Of a stretch of DNA of 57,097 nt, positions 1 to 8,862 are shown one piece after another. The notes beneath the pieces were generated by a model that was given only the letters and a program-made list of their open reading frames with translations, was not told the DNA's origin and did no database searches. Location: the NCBI GenBank assembly GCA_947626395.1, contig CANQRU010000019.1, forward strand, positions 1 to 57,097. The letters are read 5' to 3'. Made by a program: the position numbers and the translations under genes. Every line of letters begins with the position of its first letter. Position 1 is the stretch's first letter. This DNA is from an uncultured Lachnospiraceae bacterium (GTDB taxonomy: Bacteria > Bacillota > Clostridia > Lachnospirales > Lachnospiraceae).

Positions 1-962
1 TGGCTCCAGGGCGCCGGGATCATGGCCATGACCGCCAGCGGCAGATCCATTCCGCTCATCATCATGAACTCCAGGGCGTTGTCCAGCATAGCCGAATCAG
101 ACCCCTCTTGGTTGATGATGGGCAGGACCTTGTGCATCTCGGATTTGAAATACTCGGTCTCCATGGTCTCTTCGCGGGCCAGCATCTTGTCCACGTTGCC
201 GCGGATCGTGTTGATCTCGCCGTTATGGACGATGATCCGGTTGGGATGGGCGCGCATCCAGCTGGGATTCGTGTTGGTGCTGAACCGGGAATGGACCATG
301 GCCATGGCCGCCTCGTAATCCTTATCCTGCAGATCCGGGAAGAAGCGGCGCAGCTCCTTCACCAGAAACATTCCCTTATAGACAATGGTCCGGCTGCTTA
401 GAGACACCACATAGGTATTGTCGTTGCTCTGCTCGAAGACGCGGCGGACCACATAGAGACGGCGGTCGAAGGGCAGGCCCTTTTCCAGTTCCGCCGGTTT
501 CTTCACAAAGCCCTGGACGATGCACGGCATCTTCTCCACGGCCCTGGCGCCGATCAGCTCCGGATGGATGGGCACCTCACGCCATCCCAGGAACTTGAGG
601 CCCTCCTTCTTCACGATGATCTCGAACATCTTCATGGCCTGATTGCGGGCCAGCATATCCTGGGGGAAGAAAAACATCCCGATGCCGTACTCCCTCTCCT
701 CGCCCAGCTCGAAGCCCAGAGGCTTTGTCACCTTCTTAAAAAACTTATGGGAGATCTGCAGCATGATCCCCACGCCGTCGCCGGTCTTGCCCTCGGCGTC
801 GCGGCCGGCCCTGTGCTCCAGATTCTCCACGATATGGAGCGCCTGCTCCACGGTCTGGCGGGATTTTACGCCCTTCACGTTCACCACGGCGCCGATGCCG
901 CAGTTATCGTGCTCGAATCGGGGATCGTAGAGTCCCGGCAGCTTCTCCTCTCGCACACTCAT
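1..962 (-). CDS. gltB: glutamate synthase large subunit, N-terminal part (3' end outside window)
   Basis: This is the first ~320 residues of the large subunit of glutamate synthase, which transfers the amide nitrogen of glutamine to 2-oxoglutarate. The start ATG is at 960-962, behind GGAGGA. The sequence seen is the class II glutamine amidotransferase domain: after a short propeptide, residues HDNCGIGA place the catalytic Cys at position 21, the usual spot for a processed N-terminal nucleophile. Further on come the family stretches RAGRDAEGKTGDG and HSRFSTNTNPSW. The FMN and Fe-S parts of the enzyme lie beyond position 1. No gltD is visible. The gene stands alone behind a ~310-base leader (see the promoter at 1280-1308). 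Cytoplasmic, ammonia assimilation. Family assignment is secure; whether the protein is full length cannot be judged. Confidence 0.95.
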   Translation of the reverse strand, partial: MSVREEKLPGLYDPRFEHDNCGIGAVVNVKGVKSRQTVEQALHIVENLEHRAGRDAEGKTGDGVGIMLQISHKFFKKVTKPLGFELGEEREYGIGMFFFPQDMLARNQAMKMFEIIVKKEGLKFLGWREVPIHPELIGARAVEKMPCIVQGFVKKPAELEKGLPFDRRLYVVRRVFEQSNDNTYVVSLSSRTIVYKGMFLVKELRRFFPDLQDKDYEAAMAMVHSRFSTNTNPSWMRAHPNRIIVHNGEINTIRGNVDKMLAREETMETEYFKSEMHKVLPIINQEGSDSAMLDNALEFMMMSGMDLPLAVMAMIPAPWS

Positions 963-1158
963 TTTCCATCTTCCTCCTTATATGATCTTATTGTCATATC
1001 TCTGCCTCATTCCGCCATACTGCGCAGGATGTTTTACCTCCCAAACATGATTTCTGAAGATAATAGATCCGCGCATAGCGGTCTGCATTCCGGGCAGCGC
1101 CACTCTATGCTGCAGGCACGCTGAACCATGCAAAACTTTGTTTCCCCGCAATGTGCAA

Positions 1159-1185
1159 TTCACTGTGAAATAAATTCCCTGTGAA
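1159..1185. repeat. paired operator-like direct repeat in gltB leader
   Basis: Two near-identical 11-base units, TTCACTGTGAA (1159-1169, a near-perfect palindrome) and TTCCCTGTGAA (1175-1185), each followed by ATAAA, with starts 16 bases apart. The symmetry and helical spacing resemble a dimeric regulator site. The regulator is unknown. They lie inside the predicted transcript, so a role in the RNA is equally possible. Confidence 0.4.
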
Positions 1186-1279
1186 ATAAAAAATGCTGCC
1201 CATGCTTTCCGGAGAGACTCCTCCCGCACAAACAGCCCTCTTTGGCCATGCCTTGATGCATTCAGTTAATCCGCTGATG

Positions 1280-1308
1280 ATGATACTACTTTTTTTCGTT
1301 TTTGTAAA
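1280..1308 (-). promoter_or_regulatory. predicted sigma-A promoter of gltB
   Basis: On the minus strand, TTTACA (1303-1308) and TATCAT (1280-1285) are separated by 17 bases; each hexamer matches the consensus at five of six positions. Transcription would begin near 1273 and leave a leader of about 310 bases before the gltB ATG. Confidence 0.6.
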
Positions 1309-1421
1309 GTCTTTTTTTAATGTAAATTTTCAGATTATTTCATTTCTTGGAATGTTCTGTTGATTTGTCTGCCTATTTGAGCGTATAATCCAAATTTACA
1401 TTCTATTTCCACTAAAATTAA

Positions 1422-3035
1422 TTACTGAATCCATACGCCGTCTGCATCGACATAATATCCGTCCGGCGTCACAGTATCGGTCAGCATATATCCATCATCT
1501 CCCATATAGTACCAGAGCTCGGATTCCGGAGACTGGTACCAGGCATTTTGCAGAAATGTACCGTCTTCCAGTATAACCTTCCATCTCCCACAGTCAAAAT
1601 ACCATTCGCCGGTGTCTGAGTTCTCCGAAGCATTCACGCTGAATGAATCAACGATTTCCTGCGTCATCTTACTGTAAACCACGACCTGCACTTCCCCGGT
1701 TTCGGCTGTATAATCTTCCCCATCAATGATCAGAGCATTCGAAAATGTCCCGTCATTCTGCTGTGTTTTCTTTAATAATACATCATGCGGGTCAAGAGCA
1801 ATATAACAGCCGCATCCATTATCCTCCGGCGCACGAAGAGTCCCGCTTCCGGCGTCAATGCACCAGAGACCGGATGTGACCGGCTGCGATACCTTTAACT
1901 CGTTCCAAAGGCCCGCAAGCATTTCTGCCGCCCTGCCTTCAGGACGTTCTGCCGAGATCAGAAGCACATAATCCGAATCGGCCAGCCGGAGAAGTTTCTC
2001 GTTCTGGTCAGACGGTGTTTCCTTCAGTTCCTGATTCGCTGTCTGCGCGGAAATATAGCGCGCATTTCTCTCCCATGTAGCATATTCCTCATCCCCGCGC
2101 CGGTCCGGTATTCCGTAATCCTTCGAGATAACGTCTCCAAGCGCGGAGGTAAACTTCGCGTTTCCTTTGTAATTCATATGCCCTGTATCTGCCATATCCG
2201 CTTTAAAATCAAGTCCAAGCTCATCGTATTTCAGATTGTAGTTTATAAAACCGGCTCCATATTCAGCAGCTATGTCTCCCACAGTATTGTAGCAGGCCTG
2301 CACTCTTTCCGAAATCTCCGCATAAGGGGCCACAATAAGCAATACGGGAATCTTCTGCTCGTTGGCAAGCTTCAAAAACATGCGAAGATACTGCTCCGTC
2401 TTTTCAGCCAGAGGGATTCGTTCCGTTACGGAAGAGACGTCCGGTTTCCCGCATTTCTGCGTTTGCATATTGTTTCCGAAGCCCTTCCAGTCTTTATAAT
2501 AAACATCGCCCAGATCCTGAAAAAAATCCTCCCGGGACAGCTCCCCATATCTGTTATGATACTGAATGTATGGCAGGAGAAACTCCGCCCATCTGTCAGG
2601 AGGCGCGCTGACCTTAATCGCGTCGATCCTGTCCCTCGACCATTTCATTCCAAAAGTATTCTTTATAATGCGGGAATCGTCAGTATATTCCTCAGTCATA
2701 AACAGCATATACGCTTCCAGAACGATCAGCTTCGGCTTCTGGGTCTTCAGCGCCTCCTTCAGATAATAATACGTATTCCACATGGGCTGCCTGGAACCGC
2801 CCAGAACATAGGACGCCATTCCATATTCATCCCACAGGATCCCTGTATTAATATTCTCAAAGGCATGGCTGCTTCCCAGCACCAGCACATCTACGGTATC
2901 CTCTTCAAGCTGATAAAATTTTGTCAGCGAATAGATCCCATCTCCATATTTTAAAGACAGAGTCCGGTTCGTATACCACAGCGCTCCCGTCAGAAGCAGG
3001 ATGAAACATAGTATTCTTAAACCCCACCGCTTCAT
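1422..3035 (-). CDS. DltD/SGNH-like extracellular protein with C-terminal choline-binding-type repeat
   Basis: A 537-residue protein with one N-terminal membrane anchor (residues 5-22), an exported SGNH-hydrolase-like domain and a repeat tail. The fold signature is LVLGSSHAFENI near residue 55 (block I, Ser nucleophile) with the acid/His pair in DMADTGHMN near residue 280. The last ~60 residues carry aromatic-glycine repeats (WYFDCGRWK, WYYMGDDGYM, TVTPDGYYVDADGVW) like choline- or glucan-binding modules. The same tail motif ends the carboxypeptidase at 31.6-33.1 kb. It follows an MBOAT acyltransferase by 12 bases, the usual partnership in which the MBOAT passes an acyl group across the membrane and the SGNH protein completes transfer to a wall or exopolysaccharide acceptor. 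The acceptor is unknown. DltA and DltC are absent, so calling it dltD would go too far. Confidence 0.7.
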   Translation of the reverse strand: MKRWGLRILCFILLLTGALWYTNRTLSLKYGDGIYSLTKFYQLEEDTVDVLVLGSSHAFENINTGILWDEYGMASYVLGGSRQPMWNTYYYLKEALKTQKPKLIVLEAYMLFMTEEYTDDSRIIKNTFGMKWSRDRIDAIKVSAPPDRWAEFLLPYIQYHNRYGELSREDFFQDLGDVYYKDWKGFGNNMQTQKCGKPDVSSVTERIPLAEKTEQYLRMFLKLANEQKIPVLLIVAPYAEISERVQACYNTVGDIAAEYGAGFINYNLKYDELGLDFKADMADTGHMNYKGNAKFTSALGDVISKDYGIPDRRGDEEYATWERNARYISAQTANQELKETPSDQNEKLLRLADSDYVLLISAERPEGRAAEMLAGLWNELKVSQPVTSGLWCIDAGSGTLRAPEDNGCGCYIALDPHDVLLKKTQQNDGTFSNALIIDGEDYTAETGEVQVVVYSKMTQEIVDSFSVNASENSDTGEWYFDCGRWKVILEDGTFLQNAWYQSPESELWYYMGDDGYMLTDTVTPDGYYVDADGVWIQ

Positions 3036-3047
3036 GATTCCCTCCGG

Positions 3048-4541
3048 TTAAAACTGAAAATAAATAAACTGCTGCGGATCAAACTGAGGTCCATACACGC
3101 CAAACACAAAAACCGCAACGATCAGCATGATCACCACCAGCCATTCAAACCACAGATTCTGGCTCATAAGAAATTGATCCAGCGTCTCTTTTTTCCTATA
3201 ACGGATCCGGTCTGCCAGGAACAGAACGACTGTCGCAATGATCAGAATATTCATCTTCGCCGCCCCCAGCCCCAGCTCAAGAAGTCCTCCGTTAACAAGC
3301 AGCCACGGCGTCGGCTTAAAGAGGATCCTTTTAAGGATCATCAAAGCATCCATCACCGAATCCGCGCGGAAAAAGATCCAGGCAATATCCACAAGAACAA
3401 ATGTAATAACGACTCTAAGCAGCTTCCAGCTGAAGCATTCGCGGTTGACCTTAAGCCTCTGCCACAGGCTTTCCCTCCAGGATCTCGTCAGATCCGAAAC
3501 TGCCTGGTACACGCCATGGATCCCGCCCCACACAACAAAATGCCAGCTGGCCCCATGCCACAGACCGCTGACCAGAAAAACAAGTATTTTATTAAGCTCG
3601 CCGCGCAGCCGGCCCTTACGGTTTCCGCCAAGCGGAATGTAAAGATAATCCCGGAACCATGAACTGAGAGATATATGCCAGCGCGACCAGAAATCACGGA
3701 TCGTTTCGGCAAAATAAGGCGTATTGAAATTCTCCATCAGCGATATTCCCATGATACTGGCAGACCCCATGGCGATCAGGGAGTAGCTGCCAAAGTCACA
3801 GTAAATCTGCAGCGCAAAAGCCGCGGCAGCCAGACAAAGCTCTGTGCTTCCGTACATCTGATATTGATCAAATACATGATTAACGAGGATCGCCGCCCGG
3901 TCCGCTATGACCATTTTCATGAAAAAGCCCCAAGCCATCAGAATAGCTCCAGAGGTTATGCGTTTCCCATTCCACAGATTCTCTTTTTCTATTTTTCGAA
4001 GTTCGCCAAGCAGATTCCGCGACCGTTCGATCGGCCCCGCCACCAGTTGGGGAAAGAAGGACACAAACAGTGCATAGCGGACAATGTTCTTCTCTGCCTT
4101 TACATCTCCCCGATATACATCAATGATATATCCCAGCGCCTGAAACGTATAAAATGAAATACCGACCGGCAAAAGCAGATCAAAATGACTCCTGGCTTCC
4201 GCCGCCCAGCCTCCTCCCGGAAGCCGGGCCATATTCTCCAGAACGAAACCACCGTATTTGAAAACCGCAAGGATCATCAGATTCGCGGTCAGGCAAAGCG
4301 CCAAAACCACGGAACAGACATTCGCGACGTGAACCCTGCGGTACTTCTCAATGAGAAGCCCGCTGGCATAGGTAAGTAAGGTGGAAAATCCGATCAATAC
4401 CGCGTACCGGGGATTCCAACTCATGTAAAAATAATAACTGGCCGCCAGAAGCCATATTTCCCGCAACTTTCCGGGAATTATGAAATAGACGGTCAGCATT
4501 ATCGGAAAAAAAATCATAAAATCCAGAGAATTAAACTGCAT
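3048..4541 (-). CDS. MBOAT family membrane-bound O-acyltransferase (DltB/AlgI type)
   Basis: A 497-residue, multi-spanning membrane protein. The MBOAT core is seen in RDFWSRWHISLSSWFRDY and in SGLWHGASWHF around residue 320, which holds the expected active-site His. N-terminal residues LDFMIFFPIMLTVYFIIP and a C-terminal hydrophobic stretch fit the AlgI/DltB layout, and the length is usual for the family. The start ATG (4539-4541) follows GGGCAGGG. It lies 24 bases downstream of the HPr gene and 12 bases upstream of the SGNH partner on the same strand, so it acts with that partner in O-acylation of an extracellular polymer. The substrate cannot be read from sequence. Confidence 0.88.
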   Translation of the reverse strand: MQFNSLDFMIFFPIMLTVYFIIPGKLREIWLLAASYYFYMSWNPRYAVLIGFSTLLTYASGLLIEKYRRVHVANVCSVVLALCLTANLMILAVFKYGGFVLENMARLPGGGWAAEARSHFDLLLPVGISFYTFQALGYIIDVYRGDVKAEKNIVRYALFVSFFPQLVAGPIERSRNLLGELRKIEKENLWNGKRITSGAILMAWGFFMKMVIADRAAILVNHVFDQYQMYGSTELCLAAAAFALQIYCDFGSYSLIAMGSASIMGISLMENFNTPYFAETIRDFWSRWHISLSSWFRDYLYIPLGGNRKGRLRGELNKILVFLVSGLWHGASWHFVVWGGIHGVYQAVSDLTRSWRESLWQRLKVNRECFSWKLLRVVITFVLVDIAWIFFRADSVMDALMILKRILFKPTPWLLVNGGLLELGLGAAKMNILIIATVVLFLADRIRYRKKETLDQFLMSQNLWFEWLVVIMLIVAVFVFGVYGPQFDPQQFIYFQF

Positions 4542-4565
4542 ATGTATACCCTGCCCAAGTTTTAA

Positions 4566-4832
4566 TTACATCTCGCCCAGTCCGCTCTCGATCGCCTTAG
4601 ATAAAGCCTCCAGCGCTTCTTCCTCATCGGGGCCGCTGCAGACCACGTTGATCTTCGCTCCGCATTTGATGCCGGCGGCCATCACGTTCAGGACGCTCTT
4701 GGCAATGATGCGCTTATCGCCGCTCTCCAGGATAATTTCTGATTTGAATCTCATAGCCGTCTGGGACAGCACTCCGGCCGGACGAAGGTGAAGTCCGGAA
4801 GGATTTACTACGGTTAATGTCCTGCTGATCAT
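4566..4832 (-). CDS. HPr family phosphocarrier protein
   Basis: An 88-residue HPr. The phosphorylated His is residue 15 in GLHLRPAG, where most HPr proteins have GLHARPA. The regulatory Ser is residue 46 in AKSVLNVMAAG, the site used by HPr kinase in Firmicutes. The C-terminal segment DEEEALEALSKAIESGLGE is typical. It would carry phosphate from enzyme I to sugar permeases and, as Ser-P HPr, join CcpA control. Enzyme I and HPr kinase are not in the window, so a specialised HPr-like role remains open. RBS AAGGAG lies 10 bases before the ATG. The gene sits 39 bases after queH and precedes the MBOAT gene. Confidence 0.9.
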   Translation of the reverse strand: MISRTLTVVNPSGLHLRPAGVLSQTAMRFKSEIILESGDKRIIAKSVLNVMAAGIKCGAKINVVCSGPDEEEALEALSKAIESGLGEM

Positions 4833-4871
4833 AGTTTCTGTCTCCTTAATAATTCATATTCATATCATCTG

Positions 4872-5495
4872 TCAGCCGCGTACCGAGAATACGCAGCCGC
4901 AATAATTCTGCCTGTAAAGCCCATACTCCTCCGAAAGCCGAATCGAACGCTTATAGCCGTCTCTTTTCTTAAAATCAGAATTCAGATAGGCGACGCCGTA
5001 TTCGCGGCCAGCCGCTTCCCCGATCTCATTCAGGACATCCGCGTTCTTTAACGGACTGATCGTAAGCGATGTGGTAAAATAATCGTACCCGCCCGCCTTC
5101 GCCTGGCGGGCCGCCTCCGCAAGCCGCAGTTCAAAGCACCGCCTGCATCGGGCGCCTCCCTCGGGCTCGTTCTCAAGCCCCTTTACCGCCTCAAAAAAGC
5201 GCTCCGGATCATACGTCCCTTCCTGGAAGTGAACGGGATTGCGGGAAGGCATCTCACCGATCAGCCGCCGTTCCTCCGCGACGCGCTTTTCATACTCCTG
5301 CGGCGGATAGATATTCGGATTATAGAAGAAGACCGTTATCTCAAAATACGCGGACAGATACTCCAGCACATAACTGCTGCATGGAGCGCAGCAGGCGTGA
5401 AGGAGAAGCTTAGGCGGCGCGCCGCCGGACGCCAGACTGCCGCTGATCGTATCCAGAACGCGGTCGAGCTCCTTCTGGTAGTTGCGTTTGTTCAT
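4872..5495 (-). CDS. queH: epoxyqueuosine reductase QueH
   Basis: A 207-residue member of the QueH (formerly DUF208) family, which reduces epoxyqueuosine in tRNA to queuosine and replaces QueG in many Firmicutes. The Cys-rich metal sites are visible: [14 protein letters not shown] near residue 30, [12 protein letters not shown] near residue 115, and NYCGCVFS at the C-terminus. [14 protein letters not shown] is also characteristic. The start ATG overlaps the rpoD stop codon by four bases (ATGA), so translation is probably coupled to rpoD. Other queuosine genes are not in the window. Confidence 0.92.
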   Translation of the reverse strand: MNKRNYQKELDRVLDTISGSLASGGAPPKLLLHACCAPCSSYVLEYLSAYFEITVFFYNPNIYPPQEYEKRVAEERRLIGEMPSRNPVHFQEGTYDPERFFEAVKGLENEPEGGARCRRCFELRLAEAARQAKAGGYDYFTTSLTISPLKNADVLNEIGEAAGREYGVAYLNSDFKKRDGYKRSIRLSEEYGLYRQNYCGCVFSVRG

Positions 5496-6622
5496 AGAAA
5501 GTCCCTGATTCTCTTGCTTCTCACCGGATTACGCAGCTTCCTCAGCGCCTTCGCCTCGATCTGGCGGATACGCTCACGGGTAACGTTAAACTCCTTGCCG
5601 ACTTCCTCCAGCGTCCGCGGATGCCCGTCTTCCAGGCCGAAGCGCAGCACGATCACCTGCCGCTCCCTCTCCTTCAGATCGCCCAGGAGCGCGTCGATAT
5701 GCTCCCGCAGCATCACGGACTCCACGTTGCCTTCCGGCGTCAGGACGTTGGTATCCGCCACGAAATCGCCCAGATTGGAGTCATCCTCCTCCCCGATGGG
5801 CGTCTCCAGAGAAGCCGGCTCCCTGGCGATCTGCATGATCTCCATGACCTTATCCTCCGACATCTCAAGCGCCTCGGAAAGCTCGGAGACCGACGGCTCA
5901 TAGCCCAGTTCCAGCGTCAGCTTCCGCTGCATCTTGGACATCTTGTTGATGGTCTCAACCATGTGGACGGGCACACGGATCGTCCTGGCCTGATCAGCCA
6001 GGGCTCTGGTCACCGACTGACGGATCCACCATGTCGCGTATGTACTTAGCTTATATCCCTTGGTATAATCGAATTTCTCGACACCCTTAATCAGGCCCAG
6101 GTTTCCTTCCTGAACCAGATCGAGAAAACTCATTCCTCTGCCTGTATAGCGTTTGGCAATGCTGACTACAAGACGCAGATTTGCCTCGATCAGACGTTCC
6201 TTGGCAGACTCGTCGCCTTCCGCCTTGCGCATGGCCAGTTCCATCTCTTCGTCCGCGGTCAGAAGCGGCACCGTGCCGATCTCCTTTAAGTACATGCGGA
6301 CCGGATCTTCCGTTCCGATCCCCTCCAGAAGATCGATGGCATCCAGGTCGATATCTTCCTCTTCGTCATCCTTGAGGAACCGGTCGTCATCGTCGTCCGC
6401 CGCCAGAAGCATCTCCACCTCGGCGATCATATTCTCATCCGCTTCCTGGAGGACGTCGATCTCATTGGCCTCCATGTAAGCATAGATCTGTTCCATCTGT
6501 TCCGTGGTCAGATCGTCTCCCATGAAAGCGTTGTTGATCTCGGTCATACCGATGGAATTGCTCTTTGCTTTTCCCTGCTCTACCAGTTTGCCAAGTTTCT
6601 CCAGAAAAATAGTTTTGTCCAC
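5492..6622 (-). CDS. rpoD: RNA polymerase primary sigma factor RpoD/SigA
   Basis: A 376-residue group 1 sigma factor. An acidic region 1.1 and spacer ([21 protein letters not shown]) is followed by region 1.2/2 ([55 protein letters not shown] for -10 recognition) and region 3/4 ending in [19 protein letters not shown], the -35-binding helix-turn-helix. The start codon is GTG (6620-6622), with AAAGGA eight bases upstream; this fits the usual N-terminus. In most Firmicutes dnaG lies just before this gene. Here a lipid kinase does, and no primase gene is seen. It has its own promoter at 6658-6686 and overlaps queH. Confidence 0.97.
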   Translation of the reverse strand: MDKTIFLEKLGKLVEQGKAKSNSIGMTEINNAFMGDDLTTEQMEQIYAYMEANEIDVLQEADENMIAEVEMLLAADDDDDRFLKDDEEEDIDLDAIDLLEGIGTEDPVRMYLKEIGTVPLLTADEEMELAMRKAEGDESAKERLIEANLRLVVSIAKRYTGRGMSFLDLVQEGNLGLIKGVEKFDYTKGYKLSTYATWWIRQSVTRALADQARTIRVPVHMVETINKMSKMQRKLTLELGYEPSVSELSEALEMSEDKVMEIMQIAREPASLETPIGEEDDSNLGDFVADTNVLTPEGNVESVMLREHIDALLGDLKERERQVIVLRFGLEDGHPRTLEEVGKEFNVTRERIRQIEAKALRKLRNPVRSKRIRDFL

Positions 6623-6657
6623 AAATTACATCCTTTCGCTTACGTCATCAACTTATC

Positions 6658-6686
6658 ATTATATAATATCAAAATTCATTTTTCAA
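6658..6686 (-). promoter_or_regulatory. predicted sigma-A promoter of rpoD-queH
   Basis: TTGAAA (6681-6686) and TATAAT (6658-6663) are 17 bases apart on the minus strand. The -35 element overlaps the stop codon of the upstream lipid kinase gene, so rpoD has its own start inside a dense gene run. Confidence 0.75.
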
Positions 6687-7585
6687 CTTTTTTTTACATT
6701 TCCTGCCAGAATTTCGATCCTTTTCGTCAGATTCTCGATCTCCACCTCCCGCTCGGCGCCGCCGAATTCTCCATCCAGTACCCAGTCCACAGGCTCGCTG
6801 CAGGTAATGCGAAGCTTCGACGCGAGGAAACGGTGGACATACTCATTGTATTCCTCCTTGGTGATCATTGATGACAAAATGTTGGTCAGCTCCAGGGCCG
6901 TCGTAGGAGTCCGGATCAGAAGCACCTCAAACAGCCCGTCGTCCAGCGCCACATTCCTGGCTACAAGCCCCTTAAAGCCGCCGACGCTGGTCGTATTCGT
7001 GACCATTCCGAAGATAAAATCCTCCTCCATGGAGAATTCATCCGACTCCACCTTCATATGGTAGGACTTGATATTCGCCAGGCTCTTCATTCCCTCGATC
7101 ATATAGGCCTGGTGCCCCAGCAGATTCTTCTTCTCCTGCGGCGTCATGTAGGACACTTCCGTAAACGCGCCGAAGCCCGCCACATACACAAAATTCCGCC
7201 TTCCGCAGAACTGACCGATATCGACGGGAACCGGCGTTCCCTCGACCACGTTCCGCGCCGCGTCCAGCACCCTCTTGGGAATACCGAGACTGGACGCGAA
7301 ATCATTGGTGGAACCGGCCGGGATATACCCAAGCCTGGGCGGATGCTTAAGCCTCATCATCCCGGAGATCGTCTCGCTTAACGTGCCGTCGCCGCCGCTG
7401 CAGACAAGAAGATCCACATCGCCGCCTCGGGCCGCCGCGGTCTCCATGGCGTCAAGCCTGGACTGGGTCACATGGACTTCCACCTGCCAGCCGCCCTTGT
7501 TCAGCGTATCTACGATTCCGAGAAGGTTATCTTTCGCCCTGGCCTTGCCGGCAGTCGGATTAACGATCAGCAGCAGTTTTCCCAT
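6683..7585 (-). CDS. YegS/BmrU-type diacylglycerol (lipid) kinase
   Basis: A 300-residue cytoplasmic or membrane-associated lipid kinase of the DagK/YegS family. Nucleotide and catalytic motifs are NPTAGKARAKDNL (residues 9-21), LLVCSGGDGTLSETI near residue 60 (GGDGT motif), and PAGSTNDFA near residue 90. The C-terminal beta-sandwich ends normally. It probably phosphorylates diacylglycerol, returning it to phospholipid or lipoteichoic-acid synthesis, though the substrate within the family is not always diacylglycerol. It lies 17 bases after mutY on the same strand. Its stop codon forms part of the rpoD -35 box. Confidence 0.85.
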   Translation of the reverse strand: MGKLLLIVNPTAGKARAKDNLLGIVDTLNKGGWQVEVHVTQSRLDAMETAAARGGDVDLLVCSGGDGTLSETISGMMRLKHPPRLGYIPAGSTNDFASSLGIPKRVLDAARNVVEGTPVPVDIGQFCGRRNFVYVAGFGAFTEVSYMTPQEKKNLLGHQAYMIEGMKSLANIKSYHMKVESDEFSMEEDFIFGMVTNTTSVGGFKGLVARNVALDDGLFEVLLIRTPTTALELTNILSSMITKEEYNEYVHRFLASKLRITCSEPVDWVLDGEFGGAEREVEIENLTKRIEILAGNVKKS

Positions 7586-7602
7586 AATATGGCTCCTCCA
7601 CT

Positions 7603-8862
7603 TTAAGATTTTCCATTTATCAGCTTTATATACCTGTCAAATGCGCTGGGAAGCGCGTATTTTTCAGAAATCTCGCGGCGGGATACCGCAAGGAACCGGG
7701 CCGGGATGTGATCCGCTTCCAGACGGTAGCCCGTCATATGCCATTCCACATGACTGAAAATATGTACCGCGTCCGGAGCGGGGGTGACAGAACGTATCGC
7801 CGATGTGGCTCCGGTATCCGGGATAGACGCGATAGACCCTGCCGCTGATGATCCGGCATCCGAACCGCAGGCAGCGGATCGTACCACCGGCGATGAGCCG
7901 ATGGCTGTACCAGATCGGCCGTCAGCCACATCTGCGTTCTCGCCTTCCGTACGGAACATTCCTTCCGCGGCCGCCCAAACCTCCTCCCGCGAATACTTTC
8001 CTTCCAATCCAGGGAATTCGTACATCGATGCCAGAAGGCCCTTCTCCGGCCGTTTCTGAATCGCCACCAGATCCCCGGATTCGATCAGCAGGATCGTCCG
8101 TTCCTCGATCCTCCGCGGTTTCTTCGGCGCTTTATACGGAATCTCTCCGGTCAGCCCGTTTCTCGCGGCCAGACAGACGGAACGCAGCGGGCACTCCCCG
8201 CAGCGTGGCTCTCCGTTCGGCACGCAGACCAGCGCGCCGATCTCGATCAGGCCCTGATTAAAAGCGCTGCAGTCTTCCGCCGGCATAACGCGGACCAGAT
8301 CTTCCTCAAACTGCCGTTTCACCGGCTGACTGGCGATATCCTCCCGGCTTGCGAGAACTCTCGAGATCACCCGCAGAACGTTGCCGTCTACGGCCGCTTC
8401 CCGTTTCCCGTAAGCGATGGACGCAACAGCGCCTGCCGTATAGCTTCCGATCCCCGGCAGCTTAAGGAGTTCCTCCTTCGTATCCGGCAGGCGTCCGCCG
8501 TATTCATTTACAATGATCTGAGCCGCTTTCTTCAGGTTCCTGGCCCGGTTATAGTATCCCAGGCCTTCCCACAGCTTCATAAGCCTGTCGTCCGGAACCG
8601 CCGCCAGCGCTTTCACATCCGGCAGCGCTTCTATGAACCTCGCAAAATACGGCTTCACCGCTTCGACCCTGGTCTGCTGCAGCATGATCTCCGAGACCCA
8701 GACCCGGTAGGGCTCCGGCTCCTCCCGCCAGGGCAGGATCCTTGCATGCTCACGGTACCACGCCAGGAGAGGACCTGTCATCGCTTCCAGACGGCTGATC
8801 CGGTCCAGCGGGCGCTCTTCCGATTCCAGGACCTGCAGTTTCCGATACAGACCGTCAGACAT
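7603..8862 (-). CDS. mutY: A/G-specific adenine DNA glycosylase MutY
   Basis: A 419-residue base-excision repair enzyme that removes A opposite 8-oxo-G. Seen in order: WVSEIMLQQTRVE (catalytic Glu), helix-hairpin-helix LPGIGSYTAGAVASIAYG followed by AAVDGNVLRV (catalytic Asp), a four-Cys Fe-S cluster (ALVCVPNGEPRCGECPL..VC), and a C-terminal NUDIX-like domain. That last domain is split by a Ser/Ala/Gly-rich insert of about 70 residues (plus-strand 7775-7960) that other MutY proteins lack. The start chosen is ATG 8860-8862, which overlaps the birA stop by eight bases. A longer in-frame start would run far into birA, and a shorter one at 8781 is possible. Confidence 0.93.
   Translation of the reverse strand: MSDGLYRKLQVLESEERPLDRISRLEAMTGPLLAWYREHARILPWREEPEPYRVWVSEIMLQQTRVEAVKPYFARFIEALPDVKALAAVPDDRLMKLWEGLGYYNRARNLKKAAQIIVNEYGGRLPDTKEELLKLPGIGSYTAGAVASIAYGKREAAVDGNVLRVISRVLASREDIASQPVKRQFEEDLVRVMPAEDCSAFNQGLIEIGALVCVPNGEPRCGECPLRSVCLAARNGLTGEIPYKAPKKPRRIEERTILLIESGDLVAIQKRPEKGLLASMYEFPGLEGKYSREEVWAAAEGMFRTEGENADVADGRSGTAIGSSPVVRSAACGSDAGSSAAGSIASIPDTGATSAIRSVTPAPDAVHIFSHVEWHMTGYRLEADHIPARFLAVSRREISEKYALPSAFDRYIKLINGKS

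Larger units (their letters stand above)
963..1421. other. gene-free leader/intergenic region upstream of gltB
   Basis: About 460 bases without a convincing gene. The part nearest gltB would be its 5' leader if the promoter at 1280-1308 is used. It holds the direct repeat at 1159-1185 and a possible weak hairpin around 1195-1240 (GGAG/CTCC type pairing). The part from 1260 to 1420 is AT-rich. An 83-codon open frame on the minus strand (978-1229) has no family resemblance and overlaps the leader, so it is not called. A TTGATT/TATAAT pair on the plus strand (about 1364-1393) points towards the 3' end of the convergent gene and may be chance. Confidence 0.6.

Noticed and set aside
978-1229. 83-codon leader gene before gltB
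   Set aside because: GTG start without a separate ribosome-binding site, no homology recognised, overlaps the direct repeats.
1364-1393. Plus-strand sigma-A promoter (TTGATT, 18 bases, TATAAT)
   Set aside because: It would drive antisense into the 3' end of the SGNH gene; no product downstream, and the region is AT-rich enough for a chance match.
7603-8862. Frameshift or pseudogene in mutY at the low-complexity insert
   Set aside because: The frame is continuous, and NUDIX-like sequence resumes after the insert (IFSHVEWHMTGYRL).
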